Below, one piece after another: positions 48,031 to 57,768 of a stretch of DNA of 64,000 nt. The stretch is taken from assembly GCA_030041545.1 (NCBI GenBank), contig JASHNQ010000033.1, forward strand, positions 61,155-125,154, read 5' to 3'. The first letter of the stretch is position 1, and each line of letters starts with the position of its first letter. Made by a program: the position numbers and the translations under genes. The notes beneath the pieces were generated by a model. That model was not told the DNA's origin. It saw nothing but the letters and a program-made list of their open reading frames with translations, and ran no database searches. The stretch comes from a candidate division FCPU426 bacterium. GTDB taxonomy: Bacteria; Oederibacteriota; Muellerivitia; Muellerivitales; Muellerivitaceae.

Positions 48031-48169
48031 ATGGGGCGGCCAGCGACCCTTCGGGGGCCTCAGGATCCGTGCGAAGGAGTCGAACCCAATTCCCCTGAGC
48101 GAGGCAGGGCCGACCTTGTGATGAGCCTGTCGAACCAGTCGAATGGGCCGGCCCTTTGGTTGGAATCCT

Positions 48170-49099
48170 TCAAGAAACGGGCTTCTTCAGCCAAAAGGAT
48201 TTGGCGCAGTTCGTTTTATCGGTGATATCCGGATCACATTCGCCTTGGCGTATTGGGCAGCGGAAGGCTTCCTTGATCTCGCGCCGCAGGTCCTCCGCGG
48301 GCCAGGTGGAAAGATTGGTGGAAACAAGCAACTCCCCGCCGGGAACCAGCAAGTCCAGGCAGTTCCGGGCCATGGGGATCAATTCCTTGCGGACGGTGAA
48401 GGGCTTTCCCTTCGACCTTGAGAAACTCGGCGGGTCCAGGACGACGGCGTCGAAAAGCCATCCCCTCTTTCGCGCCAGGGCGAGGTAGTCCCGGGCGTCG
48501 GCCCGGGTGAAGACATGGCCGTCGGTGGGGATCCCATTGGAGGCGAAATTCTCTTTCCCCCAATCGAGGAATCGCCGGCTGGCGTCCACGCTCGTGACCA
48601 CGGAGGCTCCCCCCAAGGCGGCGGCCACGCTGAAGGGGCAAGTGTAGGCGAAAAGGTTCAAGACCTTGGCGTTGCGGGACAGGTGGCGGAGAAGCCTCCG
48701 GTTGGCCCGCTGGTCCAGGAACAGGCCCGGCGATAAGCCCGTATCCGCGCGCAAATTGAGGAGGACGGAGTCTTCCCTGGCCTGCCACCGGCTTGGGAAA
48801 TGGGGGCTTTGCCAACGCTCCGCCGACTCCGGGTCACGGCCGCGGTTGACCATGCCGTTCACCAGCCAATGACCGCAGCCGACGCTTGCGGCCAGTTGCC
48901 CGATGGAGGATAAATCCCCCTCGGTGGGCGGATGGCCGCGAAACCAGGATACCCAAAGGCAGGGCCCATAGCGGTCCGCCACCACGTCCGCCACGTCCCG
49001 GTCCACCAGGCGGAAGCATTCGTTGTTCCCGCCGGCCGACCCGGCTTGCGTTTTGATCGCCCGTTCAAGGACTTTCTTAATCCATGGGTTGTCTTGCAT
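48170..49099 (-). CDS. Class I SAM-dependent rRNA methyltransferase-like (RlmI/RlmK type)
   Basis: GLFLDQRANRRLL, VLNLFAYTCPFSVAAALGGA, VVLDPPSFSRSKG. Confidence 0.82.
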   Translation of the reverse strand: MQDNPWIKKVLERAIKTQAGSAGGNNECFRLVDRDVADVVADRYGPCLWVSWFRGHPPTEGDLSSIGQLAASVGCGHWLVNGMVNRGRDPESAERWQSPHFPSRWQAREDSVLLNLRADTGLSPGLFLDQRANRRLLRHLSRNAKVLNLFAYTCPFSVAAALGGASVVTSVDASRRFLDWGKENFASNGIPTDGHVFTRADARDYLALARKRGWLFDAVVLDPPSFSRSKGKPFTVRKELIPMARNCLDLLVPGGELLVSTNLSTWPAEDLRREIKEAFRCPIRQGECDPDITDKTNCAKSFWLKKPVS

Positions 49100-49129
49100 G
49101 TTGGTCCCGGGATATTCGAAGGCTGGTTA

Positions 49130-50005
49130 TCAGAAAAACTTTCCAAGATTCAGGTAGGGAATGGTTAAAGACGAAACATCGGTAGTGACGTTCTGGGGTG
49201 TCCCGATAAAGAAGATGAAATTCACCCCCAAGCCCAGGTTAAAACCGTCCTTGGCTTGGTAATCGAACCCCAGGTTCGGATAAAAAAAGGTGTAGTCCAA
49301 GGAGCTGGGCGCTGTGCCTTGGGAATAGGAAGTCCAAAGGGAGGGAAGCCCGCTGATGATGAACTCCGAAAGGTTCAAGCCCAGCGTCGGGGAGAATTCC
49401 CATCCCGGAACGAGGAATTTGGCTCCGGCCCCGACTGAGATCCCCGTGGCGGTCCCGGTTTGTTCGGTGGAACCTCCCGCCGTTTGCACCTCCGTCCCCG
49501 CCTGGCAATAACCCAGGCCCCCGGTCAAGCGCAGGTAAGGGGTCACGTTATAGGCGGCATTGAGCCCCCCAAAACAGAAAACCGGATCGCCGATGAGGCT
49601 CAGGTAAAGCCCGAACCTTTTGTCCATCCGGTTGTCGGGGGTTGGGATCTGGGCCGGGGCGGAAGGGATGGGCGGGGCCGTTAAAAGCTGGGCCCTTAAT
49701 CTTTCGGTGTAATCCCGCAAAGGGGGATTATCGGGATGGATCCCCAGGCTTTTCTCGCAGGCGTCCAGGGCCTGGGCGTAGGCGCCGGTTTGGCCCAGGC
49801 AATAACCCATCCCTTGATAGGCGCGCCAATTGTTCGGATCGGCCTGGACGGCCAGGCGGAAAAAAGCCAAGGCCCCCGGGTATTGTTTTTGGGCGTAATA
49901 GGCCAATCCCGACCGGTAATCCTCCTCGGAAGTGGCGGCCATGGCCTTGGGGCCGGCCAAGCCCAAGAGCATCATGGCTACCAAGGCCCAACACCGGAAT
50001 TTCAT
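49130..50005 (-). CDS. TPR + outer-membrane beta-barrel protein
   Basis: YYAQKQYPGALAFFRLAVQADPNNWRAYQGMGYCLGQTGAYAQALDACEKSLGIHPDNP then barrel. Confidence 0.78.
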   Translation of the reverse strand: MKFRCWALVAMMLLGLAGPKAMAATSEEDYRSGLAYYAQKQYPGALAFFRLAVQADPNNWRAYQGMGYCLGQTGAYAQALDACEKSLGIHPDNPPLRDYTERLRAQLLTAPPIPSAPAQIPTPDNRMDKRFGLYLSLIGDPVFCFGGLNAAYNVTPYLRLTGGLGYCQAGTEVQTAGGSTEQTGTATGISVGAGAKFLVPGWEFSPTLGLNLSEFIISGLPSLWTSYSQGTAPSSLDYTFFYPNLGFDYQAKDGFNLGLGVNFIFFIGTPQNVTTDVSSLTIPYLNLGKFF

Positions 50006-50200
50006 AAGGACTCCCTTGAATATGGGGATGCCCATTTGACGGAGAGATGGGCCATCCTAAAAGCCAACCCCTCAAGGCAGGCCCTTTTATTTCAAGTAAA
50101 TTCGGTGAGTGTGCTGGGCGCATCGGCCCGCAAGCTCAATTCGAGGGGCCTAGCCCCTTTGTTCCGCAGGCATGTTATTTGAGTCTCTTTTACCTCTAAA

Positions 50201-52279
50201 TTATTTACTGGAACCGCCTAAAACAACAGCTTTCGCTTTATCGAAAGAATCTTCATCCCACACTGTCGCATCCCAATGGCTTCCGATACCCATAAATGCC
50301 TCTTTCGTTTTTTCTAAATTTGAAATTTTCCAGCTAAAGCGGGCCATTCGGTTCCAAATATTCCAATTGTGGGGATCTAAATCCAACAACATTGAATAAG
50401 CTTCGAAGGTCTGTTTGACGGGGCCGGGTCGACTAAAATAATCCCCTTTTTGGGATGTTGAATATTTACCTGCCATCGTATTGTTGGTGTTCAAAACCAT
50501 ATAGGGATATAAAGCCTTTAGTTCGGGCGTTAAATGGCTTATCTTTTTTGCATCAATTAAAACTTCCTTTTCTTCGTCGGTTTCAGCTAACCAGGACAAA
50601 TAATTTTCCCAGGTTTCCACTTGTTCCGGATTTTGTTTTAACTGTTTTTTGTAGGAATCCTTGAATTCATTCCAATAGGCGGGGTTTTCTTTGACAAACA
50701 ATTTAAACTTTTCCAACCATTCGTCATATGTCAAGGGATCGTCGCTGTAATGTTGGTGCAAGTTGCTGAAGGCGTAACTATATAACGACGGAAAATCTTT
50801 TTTATATTTTTCTGCAAAACCAAATAACTCCTCTTCGGAACCGAACCATTTGGGTTGAAGGTAATCCAACATATATTCGTAGGGATCTATGCTCTGGGGG
50901 TTGCAATGGATCGCGTTTTCGAAATATTTGAACATAGTGACATGATCAAGTTGTGCCCCGTTTCCAAAATGAAGCAGGGTATTCCATACTTCAATGTTGC
51001 CGGGCTCCAAATTGGAAGCTTTTAACGCATAACCCAATCCCTCATTTATCCTTTGTTTAAATATTTCCCATGCCTTTTGAGAAACAGTATTGGCAAAGCC
51101 ACCTCCACGGGCCTGCCAACCATAATCAATCATGAAATCGGCAAAGCCCATCCAAGCCTGGGCATTTTCAGGATGCTTGTCCGTCCAAACCTTGAATAAT
51201 TGGTAACACTCTGGGTAATAGCCTTTCCATTCCAGGCAAAGGCTGGCGAAGTTATAAAAATCAGGGTTATTATCATCTTTAACCATTTCGGGCCAAATTT
51301 GCGCAAGCGCTTCATCGTACATTCCTATACATTCCAATTGGGAACAGAGGGAAAGTTTTAAAAATGTGCTATTGGGGTATTTCGCAATAAGGGGGTTGTA
51401 AAGTCCAAATAACTCGGAATGTACCCACGCTTTATTCCTGGCCTCCAGAATGTTGGCCCATCGGTCCACGAGATATGGATTTTCAGGGTTTCGTTTGAGG
51501 ATTTCATCCCACCGATTTACTAATTCGGCTCCTCCGCCACGGATGATCCATTCCAAACTGGCTGCACGAATAAGGTCGTCATCTTTTATAAAAATAGGCT
51601 TTTGCATATATTTTTCTTCCTCCACGGTTGGATGAAAATCCGTCCAGTCATGAATACACCCGGCCATCCAAGCGGGCGCCAGATGCAAGGACCCCTTTTT
51701 AAATACCCTTTGATATTTTTTTGTTTTGGAACCTCTTGAAAATTTAAGATCTATCCGATAACCCTTCGAAAATATTTTTAAAATTCCTTTGGCTGTATCT
51801 TGGGTACCCAATCGGTAGGGTAATTGGGTTATGTAGGTTCCATGTTTGGAATTCAGGACATTGAATAAACCAAAATCATCAAAAGCCAGGCCGGGGTTGG
51901 GTAATAAATAGACTTCTTGTGGAAGATAAGTGGCGCATTTCATCGAGAAATAGCTTAAATAACTACCCAATGGAGTGACTTTGCCTTTTGCGTCCAGCAG
52001 GGGATAAATCAACGGGCAAGGAGGGGGAGAAATCCCTTGATCCTTAATTTTTTCAATTTGGGCTAAAACCAGATCATGGAGATGTTTTTCGGCATCCATT
52101 TTTAACTGTTTTGCGCGCTGGAGTTTTTCTTGGGCTGATTTTTCTTCTTGGCGGGCTTGATAATCAAGGTAAAAAAAATATCCAAGAAGAGCTGCGCTCA
52201 GGAACCCAAATAATCCAAAAACCAAAAAAAATATCTTTTTTGTATTCTTGGGAGGGGAATTTAATGGATTAGATTCCAT
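50201..52279 (-). CDS. Large TPR-like protein with N-terminal TM, AT-rich gene
   Basis: IFFLVFGLFGFLSAALLGYFFYL TM; helical repeats; visibly lower GC than neighbours. Confidence 0.6.
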   Translation of the reverse strand: MESNPLNSPPKNTKKIFFLVFGLFGFLSAALLGYFFYLDYQARQEEKSAQEKLQRAKQLKMDAEKHLHDLVLAQIEKIKDQGISPPPCPLIYPLLDAKGKVTPLGSYLSYFSMKCATYLPQEVYLLPNPGLAFDDFGLFNVLNSKHGTYITQLPYRLGTQDTAKGILKIFSKGYRIDLKFSRGSKTKKYQRVFKKGSLHLAPAWMAGCIHDWTDFHPTVEEEKYMQKPIFIKDDDLIRAASLEWIIRGGGAELVNRWDEILKRNPENPYLVDRWANILEARNKAWVHSELFGLYNPLIAKYPNSTFLKLSLCSQLECIGMYDEALAQIWPEMVKDDNNPDFYNFASLCLEWKGYYPECYQLFKVWTDKHPENAQAWMGFADFMIDYGWQARGGGFANTVSQKAWEIFKQRINEGLGYALKASNLEPGNIEVWNTLLHFGNGAQLDHVTMFKYFENAIHCNPQSIDPYEYMLDYLQPKWFGSEEELFGFAEKYKKDFPSLYSYAFSNLHQHYSDDPLTYDEWLEKFKLFVKENPAYWNEFKDSYKKQLKQNPEQVETWENYLSWLAETDEEKEVLIDAKKISHLTPELKALYPYMVLNTNNTMAGKYSTSQKGDYFSRPGPVKQTFEAYSMLLDLDPHNWNIWNRMARFSWKISNLEKTKEAFMGIGSHWDATVWDEDSFDKAKAVVLGGSSK

Positions 52280-52385
52280 ATGGCTCCAAGTAAATAATCG
52301 AATTTTTAAATTTTATAGGTCATGGAGTCAGGACAGCCTCTTGGGTAAGCCAGACAGCGCATTCGATGGCTGTTGGATATGCCCC

Positions 52386-52646
52386 CTACCGGTAAATCTC
52401 ACGGCGGTTTCCAACCTTGACGACCGTAACCGTTTTTGGGGAATCATCGATGGTGTAAATGAAGCGCCAATCGCCCTGCCGGATCCGGTACCTGTCTCCG
52501 CCTTCCATTTTTTCCGCGCCATGCGGACGGGGGTTGCCGGCGAGGGCTTTCATTTTTTCAGTGATCCTCAATAAGTCTTTGGAAGGGACTTGACGGAGTT
52601 CTTTTTCGGCGCTTTTCTTGACGAAAACCTTATAGGAGTCCGTCAC
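52386..52646 (-). CDS. RelE/ParE-superfamily toxin
   Basis: YKVFVKKSAEKELRQVPSKDLLRI...GDRYRIRQGDWRFIYTIDDSPKTVTVVKVGNRREIYR. Confidence 0.88.
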   Translation of the reverse strand: MTDSYKVFVKKSAEKELRQVPSKDLLRITEKMKALAGNPRPHGAEKMEGGDRYRIRQGDWRFIYTIDDSPKTVTVVKVGNRREIYR

Positions 52647-52854
52647 GCTTGAGGTCTTTCAAAACGGACTCCAGGCGGCGGGAGGGTTCCTTCGCACGCT
52701 TGTCAAAGGCCTCGTAATCCAGGGCGTCCTCTTTCAGCGACAATCGCAGGGCCTCGTTGACGACGTAAGACAAGCTATGCTCGGTGTGGGCCGCCTTGAC
52801 CTTGGCCGCTTTGTAGATTTTCGGGTCTAAATAGACGGTCGCTTTACTTCCCAT
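52630..52854 (-). CDS. CopG/RHH-type antitoxin
   Basis: SKATVYLDPKIYKAAKVKAAHTEHSLSYVVNEALRLSLKED; overlaps toxin. Confidence 0.78.
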   Translation of the reverse strand: MGSKATVYLDPKIYKAAKVKAAHTEHSLSYVVNEALRLSLKEDALDYEAFDKRAKEPSRRLESVLKDLKRDGLL

Positions 52855-53009
52855 GTTCTTCTCCCCCACTGGCTTCAAAAATAACATCTTGACGTCATGA
52901 CGTCAAGACAGCATCCGGGGCATTTCCAGAACCGAGAGAGACTGAGGAGAAAGAAAGGGACAATGGGGTCCGGCTGGCCCCTTTTTCTCCTTTTGTTCCT
53001 TTCTCCGAT

Positions 53010-53891
53010 TCATGGAAAGACTTGGAGTAAAAAGCGGTGTTCCTGGCCGCGCCAATAAATGCCGATGACTTTTCCCAAAATCAACTTTTCATCCAACTGG
53101 CCCCAATACCGCGAATCGTAACTGTTCTCCCGGTTGTCGCCCAACATGAAATAATGGCCGTCTTGCACGGTGACGGGCCCGAAATTATCCCGGACATCGG
53201 CGGGCCCGAACTGGGCCTTGACCTGGTCCGGGGTCATCGTGTGTTTGACGTAAGGCTCGGCTTGCCGGACCCCATCCACGTAAAGTTGCTCGTTCTTGAT
53301 TTCAACCACGTCCCCCGGTACGCCGATGCAGCGCTTCACGAAATCCTTGGAAGTGTCCGGCGGAAAGCGAAAAACAACCAATTCCCCTTTTCGGGGCATG
53401 CGGGAAACCAGGTACCGGGGGGTTTTATTGAAAAAAGAATGCCCGTAAATGATGTTGTTCGATAAGACATAGTCGTCCGGGGACAAAGTGTTTTCCATGG
53501 AGCCGGCAGGTATATAGTAAGTTTTTACGCAAAAACGAGCGACCAAATTCAAAGGAAAAAGAAGTACCAAATACAACCCTAGGGTCCCTAATGAACGCCC
53601 AAGGGAAATGTTTCCGGATTTTTTGAGAATTAAGCAACCAAGCGGGAACATAAGAAGGACAAGTATCCCAGCGACGATTGTTCTAAAGTTGAAAGGGACG
53701 AAAGGCAAAACAGCCAGCACGATGACGTTCGGGGCAAGCACCATCAAGAGGCTTATGGCTAGAAGTTGATTTCCCGGTAACGGGGTTTTCGGATTGATCC
53801 ACCGGAAGCTTTTGAAAAAAACGAAAGTCCTTATGCCAAAATCCATCAAGAAAAACAAAACGATGAGTGAACCGAAAACAAAATTGTTCAT
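53010..53891 (-). CDS. lepB: Signal peptidase I
   Basis: IPAGSMENTL, PRKGELVVFRFP, VKRCIGVPGDVVEI, GDNRENSYDSRYWG. Confidence 0.93.
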   Translation of the reverse strand: MNNFVFGSLIVLFFLMDFGIRTFVFFKSFRWINPKTPLPGNQLLAISLLMVLAPNVIVLAVLPFVPFNFRTIVAGILVLLMFPLGCLILKKSGNISLGRSLGTLGLYLVLLFPLNLVARFCVKTYYIPAGSMENTLSPDDYVLSNNIIYGHSFFNKTPRYLVSRMPRKGELVVFRFPPDTSKDFVKRCIGVPGDVVEIKNEQLYVDGVRQAEPYVKHTMTPDQVKAQFGPADVRDNFGPVTVQDGHYFMLGDNRENSYDSRYWGQLDEKLILGKVIGIYWRGQEHRFLLQVFP

Positions 53892-54106
53892 AAGGAACCT
53901 CCAGTGACTTCTCGATTATAACCGCGCCGGTCGATTCCAGGGCACATGGCCGTCGCGAGCCGAAGCCCGCGGGAACTAAAATTTCCTGGGATAAAAAAAG
54001 TCGGCTATTCGTTGGTTGATCTTTTGACTTCGATTGCCGATCATACATCGTGTTTCGCGCCGGACTCATACTGGGTTTTATTCCCGGGTTTTAAAAGGGG
54101 GAGGGA

Positions 54107-54388
54107 GTGGCTCTTTCTTTTGATTGGAACGCGAATAAGGCGGCTATCGATCTCCGGAAGCATGGCGTATCCTTGGGGGAAGCCGCTACCATTTACGCGG
54201 ATCCTCTTTCCGAAACACTGGATGACCCCGACCACTCCTTAGCCGAGCATAGGTTCCTTACGATAGGGCTATCGGGAAGGGGCAGGCTTTTGCTGGTCGC
54301 CCACACGGACCGCGGTGGTGTGATAAGGATAATCAGCGCCCGAAGGGCGACCCGAAGTGAGAGGGAATACTATGAAGAAAAAAAATAA
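54107..54388 (+). CDS. brnT: BrnT-family toxin
   Basis: FDWNANKAAIDLRKHGVSLGEAATIYADPL...RFLTIGLSGRGRLLLVAHT...IRIISARRATRSEREYYEE. Confidence 0.9.
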   Translation: MALSFDWNANKAAIDLRKHGVSLGEAATIYADPLSETLDDPDHSLAEHRFLTIGLSGRGRLLLVAHTDRGGVIRIISARRATRSEREYYEEKK

Positions 54389-54590
54389 AAACGGCCTAAG
54401 GGAAGAATACGACTTTTGCCGCCTTAAAGGCGGCGTTAAAGGTAAATACTCGGCCCAATACCGCTCCGGGACCAACTTGATTCATTTGGACCCCGACGTG
54501 GCCCGGGTCTTCGGAAACGACCTTTCCGTCAACCAAGCCCTCCGCTCCCTCATCAAACTTGCCAAGTCCCACTTGACGCATAGTCATTGA
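54372..54590 (+). CDS. Antitoxin partner of BrnT-like toxin
   Basis: LREEYDFCRLKGGVKGKYSAQYRSGTNLIHLDPDVARVFGNDLSVNQALRSL; overlaps toxin. Confidence 0.72.
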   Translation: MKKKNKNGLREEYDFCRLKGGVKGKYSAQYRSGTNLIHLDPDVARVFGNDLSVNQALRSLIKLAKSHLTHSH

Positions 54591-54697
54591 CGGACCGTTA
54601 CAACAATCGGCTGGGTAACACCCGTTTCCGCAAATAAAACGAAAGAGCCAACCCCAATTATTTCAACTCTGAAAAGGGGCTTTATCGCGGCCAGGCC

Positions 54698-56431
54698 TCA
54701 TTCCACCGCGGCTTCCGCCTTAAACTGGTCGGGATCATGGCCAGCCAAGACCCAATCCACCAATGCCTTGATTTCATCCCGATACAGTTCCTTTTCTATG
54801 GCCACTCCGACCACCATTTCCACCAGCTTCTGGGTTTTCGATAGGTCCTTCGAAACGCCTTTCAACGGCTCTAAGAGAGGAGCAAAATGGGCTACAAACC
54901 GGTAGCCGCCTATATCCGTTAATCCCTCGTGGCATTTATGGATACTCTGGGCGATCGCGTTCCTTGCGGATTTATTGAGAAGAGCCATCACCGGGAAGAC
55001 TTTATTCGCAAAAGCGGGATCTTCGCCTAAATCTAGGGCAGCGTTGGTCACGGTATTTTTCGGATTGATTTCGATCAATTTTTCTATGGTTTTATGAAAA
55101 TCAATCCATGTGCTGCACCGGGTAACCCGGCTCAGCTCGTTTATCAGGCCAATGGCATCCCATTGATCCATGCCGGAATAAACAATGGCTTGGAGCATCG
55201 GCAAACCCAAAAACTTCGCCCCTTCAAAGGTATCCACACCCTCAAACACCTCAAAATCATGGTCTGGATCATCCACCCGTTCCTCGTCCAAAAGGGTTCG
55301 GACCATGATTTCCTTAACAAACCGGGTGCTTTTCATGGATAGGGCTTTTCGCTCAATCTCACCCGGTTCGAAGGGCAGAAAGGACCAATATAGGTTTATC
55401 CGGATTCTATCGACGGGGATCTGTTTATGTTCAGGTTTCGGGAATTTTCCCTTTCCAATGACCGGTTTATCCTTCCCTTGGCTCTTAGAACCATAGTCCT
55501 CGGGCTGGTGGCCGTCTTGCACCCAGCTAACCAGGGCCTTCACCCCCGCCTCAGTTAGTTCCTGGTCAATGGCAACCGCCAGGGCCCGCCGGACCAGGTC
55601 TTGAGTCTCGGGGGGCATGGGTGGATAAGGCCAAAGCTTCTGGCTTTCGCTGCCAGCCGCCTTTACCCCCGGCTTCAGGGACCCACCCGGACCCAGGTCG
55701 GCCAGCCTCAGGGCCGCCGCTTCCGAAATACCCCAAATTCCCTTATTTGAATTGTAGGAATTTCCTACAATTAACCCCCTGGCAGCCGGGTTCAGGAGAG
55801 GTAACAGCCGCAAAGCCTTGCTAACCCTCGTCGGGTCCATCTTTAGCCGGGTCGCCACCTGCCTCACGGTCAAGCTAGGATTGGCCCGGACCAGCTGTTC
55901 GATGCTCTGGTAGGCCGCGAACCAGCCCTTTTCCCGGGGGTCATTGTCCGTATGGGTGATGACGACGGATTCTTCCTCGGTCGGGTTGAGGGCAAAAGTC
56001 GGCATAGCCCCCTCCTGGGGGGTATCAAAATGCGTCAGGCGGTAGCTGGGTTGAAGGTCCGGAGAAGGGGGCCCCTGCCAGACCCAGCCTTGTGATTCAA
56101 GCCGGACAAGGGCCCGCCACCGGAATTCCCCGGTCAGGATCATCCAATTGAAGTCTTCCCCTCTCCAGGGGGTGCCATCCGCCTTTAAACGGGGATTGTC
56201 CGGGTGGAGGGCGACCCCAGGCGCCAAGGGGTCGCCTGAGTAGGGCCGGAGCTTGGCGGGGTCCAAAAGGCCATCCGCCAGGATGCTTTCGGCCATGCCC
56301 TGGATATCCTCTTCGGAGACAGGAGGTCCAGGGTTTTCGGGGTTCGGACGGATTCGCTTGAGGGGAATGGCTTGGACGCCAGGGAGCATTTCCGGCAGAA
56401 GGGATAGGACGTCTTGGATGGAAACAGGCAT
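54698..56431 (-). CDS. ParB-like protein with duplicated ParB-like module
   Basis: IPLKRIRPNPENP...EFRWRALVRL, HTH-like LTVRQVATRLKMDPTRVSKALRLLPLL; second degenerate module and duplicated ~38-aa C-terminal motif. Confidence 0.75.
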   Translation of the reverse strand: MPVSIQDVLSLLPEMLPGVQAIPLKRIRPNPENPGPPVSEEDIQGMAESILADGLLDPAKLRPYSGDPLAPGVALHPDNPRLKADGTPWRGEDFNWMILTGEFRWRALVRLESQGWVWQGPPSPDLQPSYRLTHFDTPQEGAMPTFALNPTEEESVVITHTDNDPREKGWFAAYQSIEQLVRANPSLTVRQVATRLKMDPTRVSKALRLLPLLNPAARGLIVGNSYNSNKGIWGISEAAALRLADLGPGGSLKPGVKAAGSESQKLWPYPPMPPETQDLVRRALAVAIDQELTEAGVKALVSWVQDGHQPEDYGSKSQGKDKPVIGKGKFPKPEHKQIPVDRIRINLYWSFLPFEPGEIERKALSMKSTRFVKEIMVRTLLDEERVDDPDHDFEVFEGVDTFEGAKFLGLPMLQAIVYSGMDQWDAIGLINELSRVTRCSTWIDFHKTIEKLIEINPKNTVTNAALDLGEDPAFANKVFPVMALLNKSARNAIAQSIHKCHEGLTDIGGYRFVAHFAPLLEPLKGVSKDLSKTQKLVEMVVGVAIEKELYRDEIKALVDWVLAGHDPDQFKAEAAVE

Positions 56432-56604
56432 GTAGGGCCTCCTGAAATATGAATTTCGAGGAGGTTAGATTTCTTTCAGGGGAAGTTCAAGCGAAGGAGA
56501 GGAATTTCAGGGAGGCTGGTTTTACAAAGGAGATTCACTGCCTATATTTTGACCATATTTTGGGTTCTATTCGACAAATCGCTCCGGAACCACTATTTCG
56601 GGGG

Positions 56605-56645
56605 ATAAAAAAAAGCCAACACCTCAAGGTTGGTCCTTTTTTATT
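56605..56645. terminator. Hairpin terminator
   Basis: aaaaaaaagccaacacctcaaggttggtccttttttatttt. Confidence 0.65.
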
Positions 56646-56684
56646 TTGGGTCAAAATGATTAATGGTGGTCTTTTATTGTTGTC

Positions 56685-56850
56685 GGTTGGTAACTGTTCA
56701 GGTCACTTGGTAACGTTCTTGTTAAAGGGGATTGTTTTAAACAGTTTTTGAATTTTTAGTGTCAGGACTTTCAAAAACATTTGAAAGTCAAAAAGCCTTT
56801 TAAAACAATGTTTTTCACAACGTTTTTCAAAATGACCTGAACAGTTACGT
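56685..56850. repeat. Long imperfect inverted repeat at 3' end of RES toxin gene
   Basis: gtaactgttcaggtca (56690-56705) / tgacctgaacagttac (56833-56848) perfect 16 bp, arms continue imperfectly to an apical gactttcaaaaacatttgaaagtc hairpin. Confidence 0.8.
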
Positions 56851-57768
56851 CGGTTGAAATTCCAACCTTCTATTTTTTACTTCTGGTGGACACTGATCTT
56901 TTAATTCGACGAAGGAATCCACACTTAAAAAGTTCTGAGGAAATATTGCAAGGCAAGATTTTTTTGTATATTTGGACTTGTAATGGATCCCTTCAATGCC
57001 TGCTTCTGAAACAAGTTGACCAAATATTTGGCAACTTGCGGGAACGTCCATATGCATAGGTAAACTTCTCCAATTCGGTTCATAAACTGCTGATAACAAT
57101 TGTTCAATACTTCTAACAGCAGTATCGTTGATTTCTATAGTGATGCCAATCTTCTTGGCCTCATCTTGTAATGCTTTGGAATATTTGAAATCTTTAATCA
57201 AATCAATAAAACTTTTCAAATTGTCTGGTAGATCAAGATCGATGACGGATTCTAACGAACCAAATGTGTTAACGAAGGCTATTGAATCCGGATTTGTTAA
57301 AGCTAATTCTTGAGCTGTTAGACCGCTTTTGCCAGAAGTGTCAAACTGTAACATTTCTTGCAGAGCCGTATCCTTATTTTGACCAAGATACAATGCTGGA
57401 AACGGAGGAAATTTTGTCCGATCAATATTACCAATATTAAACCGGCCGCCTATATCCTTGACGCTTCCTTCAAATGACAGAGGGTCAAAGGCCCATTTAT
57501 ATTTGACTGCTCTTTGAAAATCGGAAAACGGCCATGGTTTGACAGCTGCAGCCATCAAAGCTTTTTTGATTTCGTCTAATATTAAAGAACGCTGATAAGC
57601 AAACTCACTGTACTGGCCCCAATGAAAACGACTTAATGCTTGTTGTCGCGCTTTACCCTGTCTTATGTCCGCCAGAGTAAAGATATCAAGGTTATATGAT
57701 GCCTTTTTTAATGGCGGATGCACCGGGGGCCGAGGCTTCTGATTCCATCTGCCCCTATGCTTTGACAT
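56845..57768 (-). CDS. RES-domain toxin
   Basis: GSVKDIGGRFNIGNIDRTKFPPFPALYLGQNKDTALQEML (GGRFN...LYL...E); 307 aa. Confidence 0.82.
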   Translation of the reverse strand: MSKHRGRWNQKPRPPVHPPLKKASYNLDIFTLADIRQGKARQQALSRFHWGQYSEFAYQRSLILDEIKKALMAAAVKPWPFSDFQRAVKYKWAFDPLSFEGSVKDIGGRFNIGNIDRTKFPPFPALYLGQNKDTALQEMLQFDTSGKSGLTAQELALTNPDSIAFVNTFGSLESVIDLDLPDNLKSFIDLIKDFKYSKALQDEAKKIGITIEINDTAVRSIEQLLSAVYEPNWRSLPMHMDVPASCQIFGQLVSEAGIEGIHYKSKYTKKSCLAIFPQNFLSVDSFVELKDQCPPEVKNRRLEFQPT

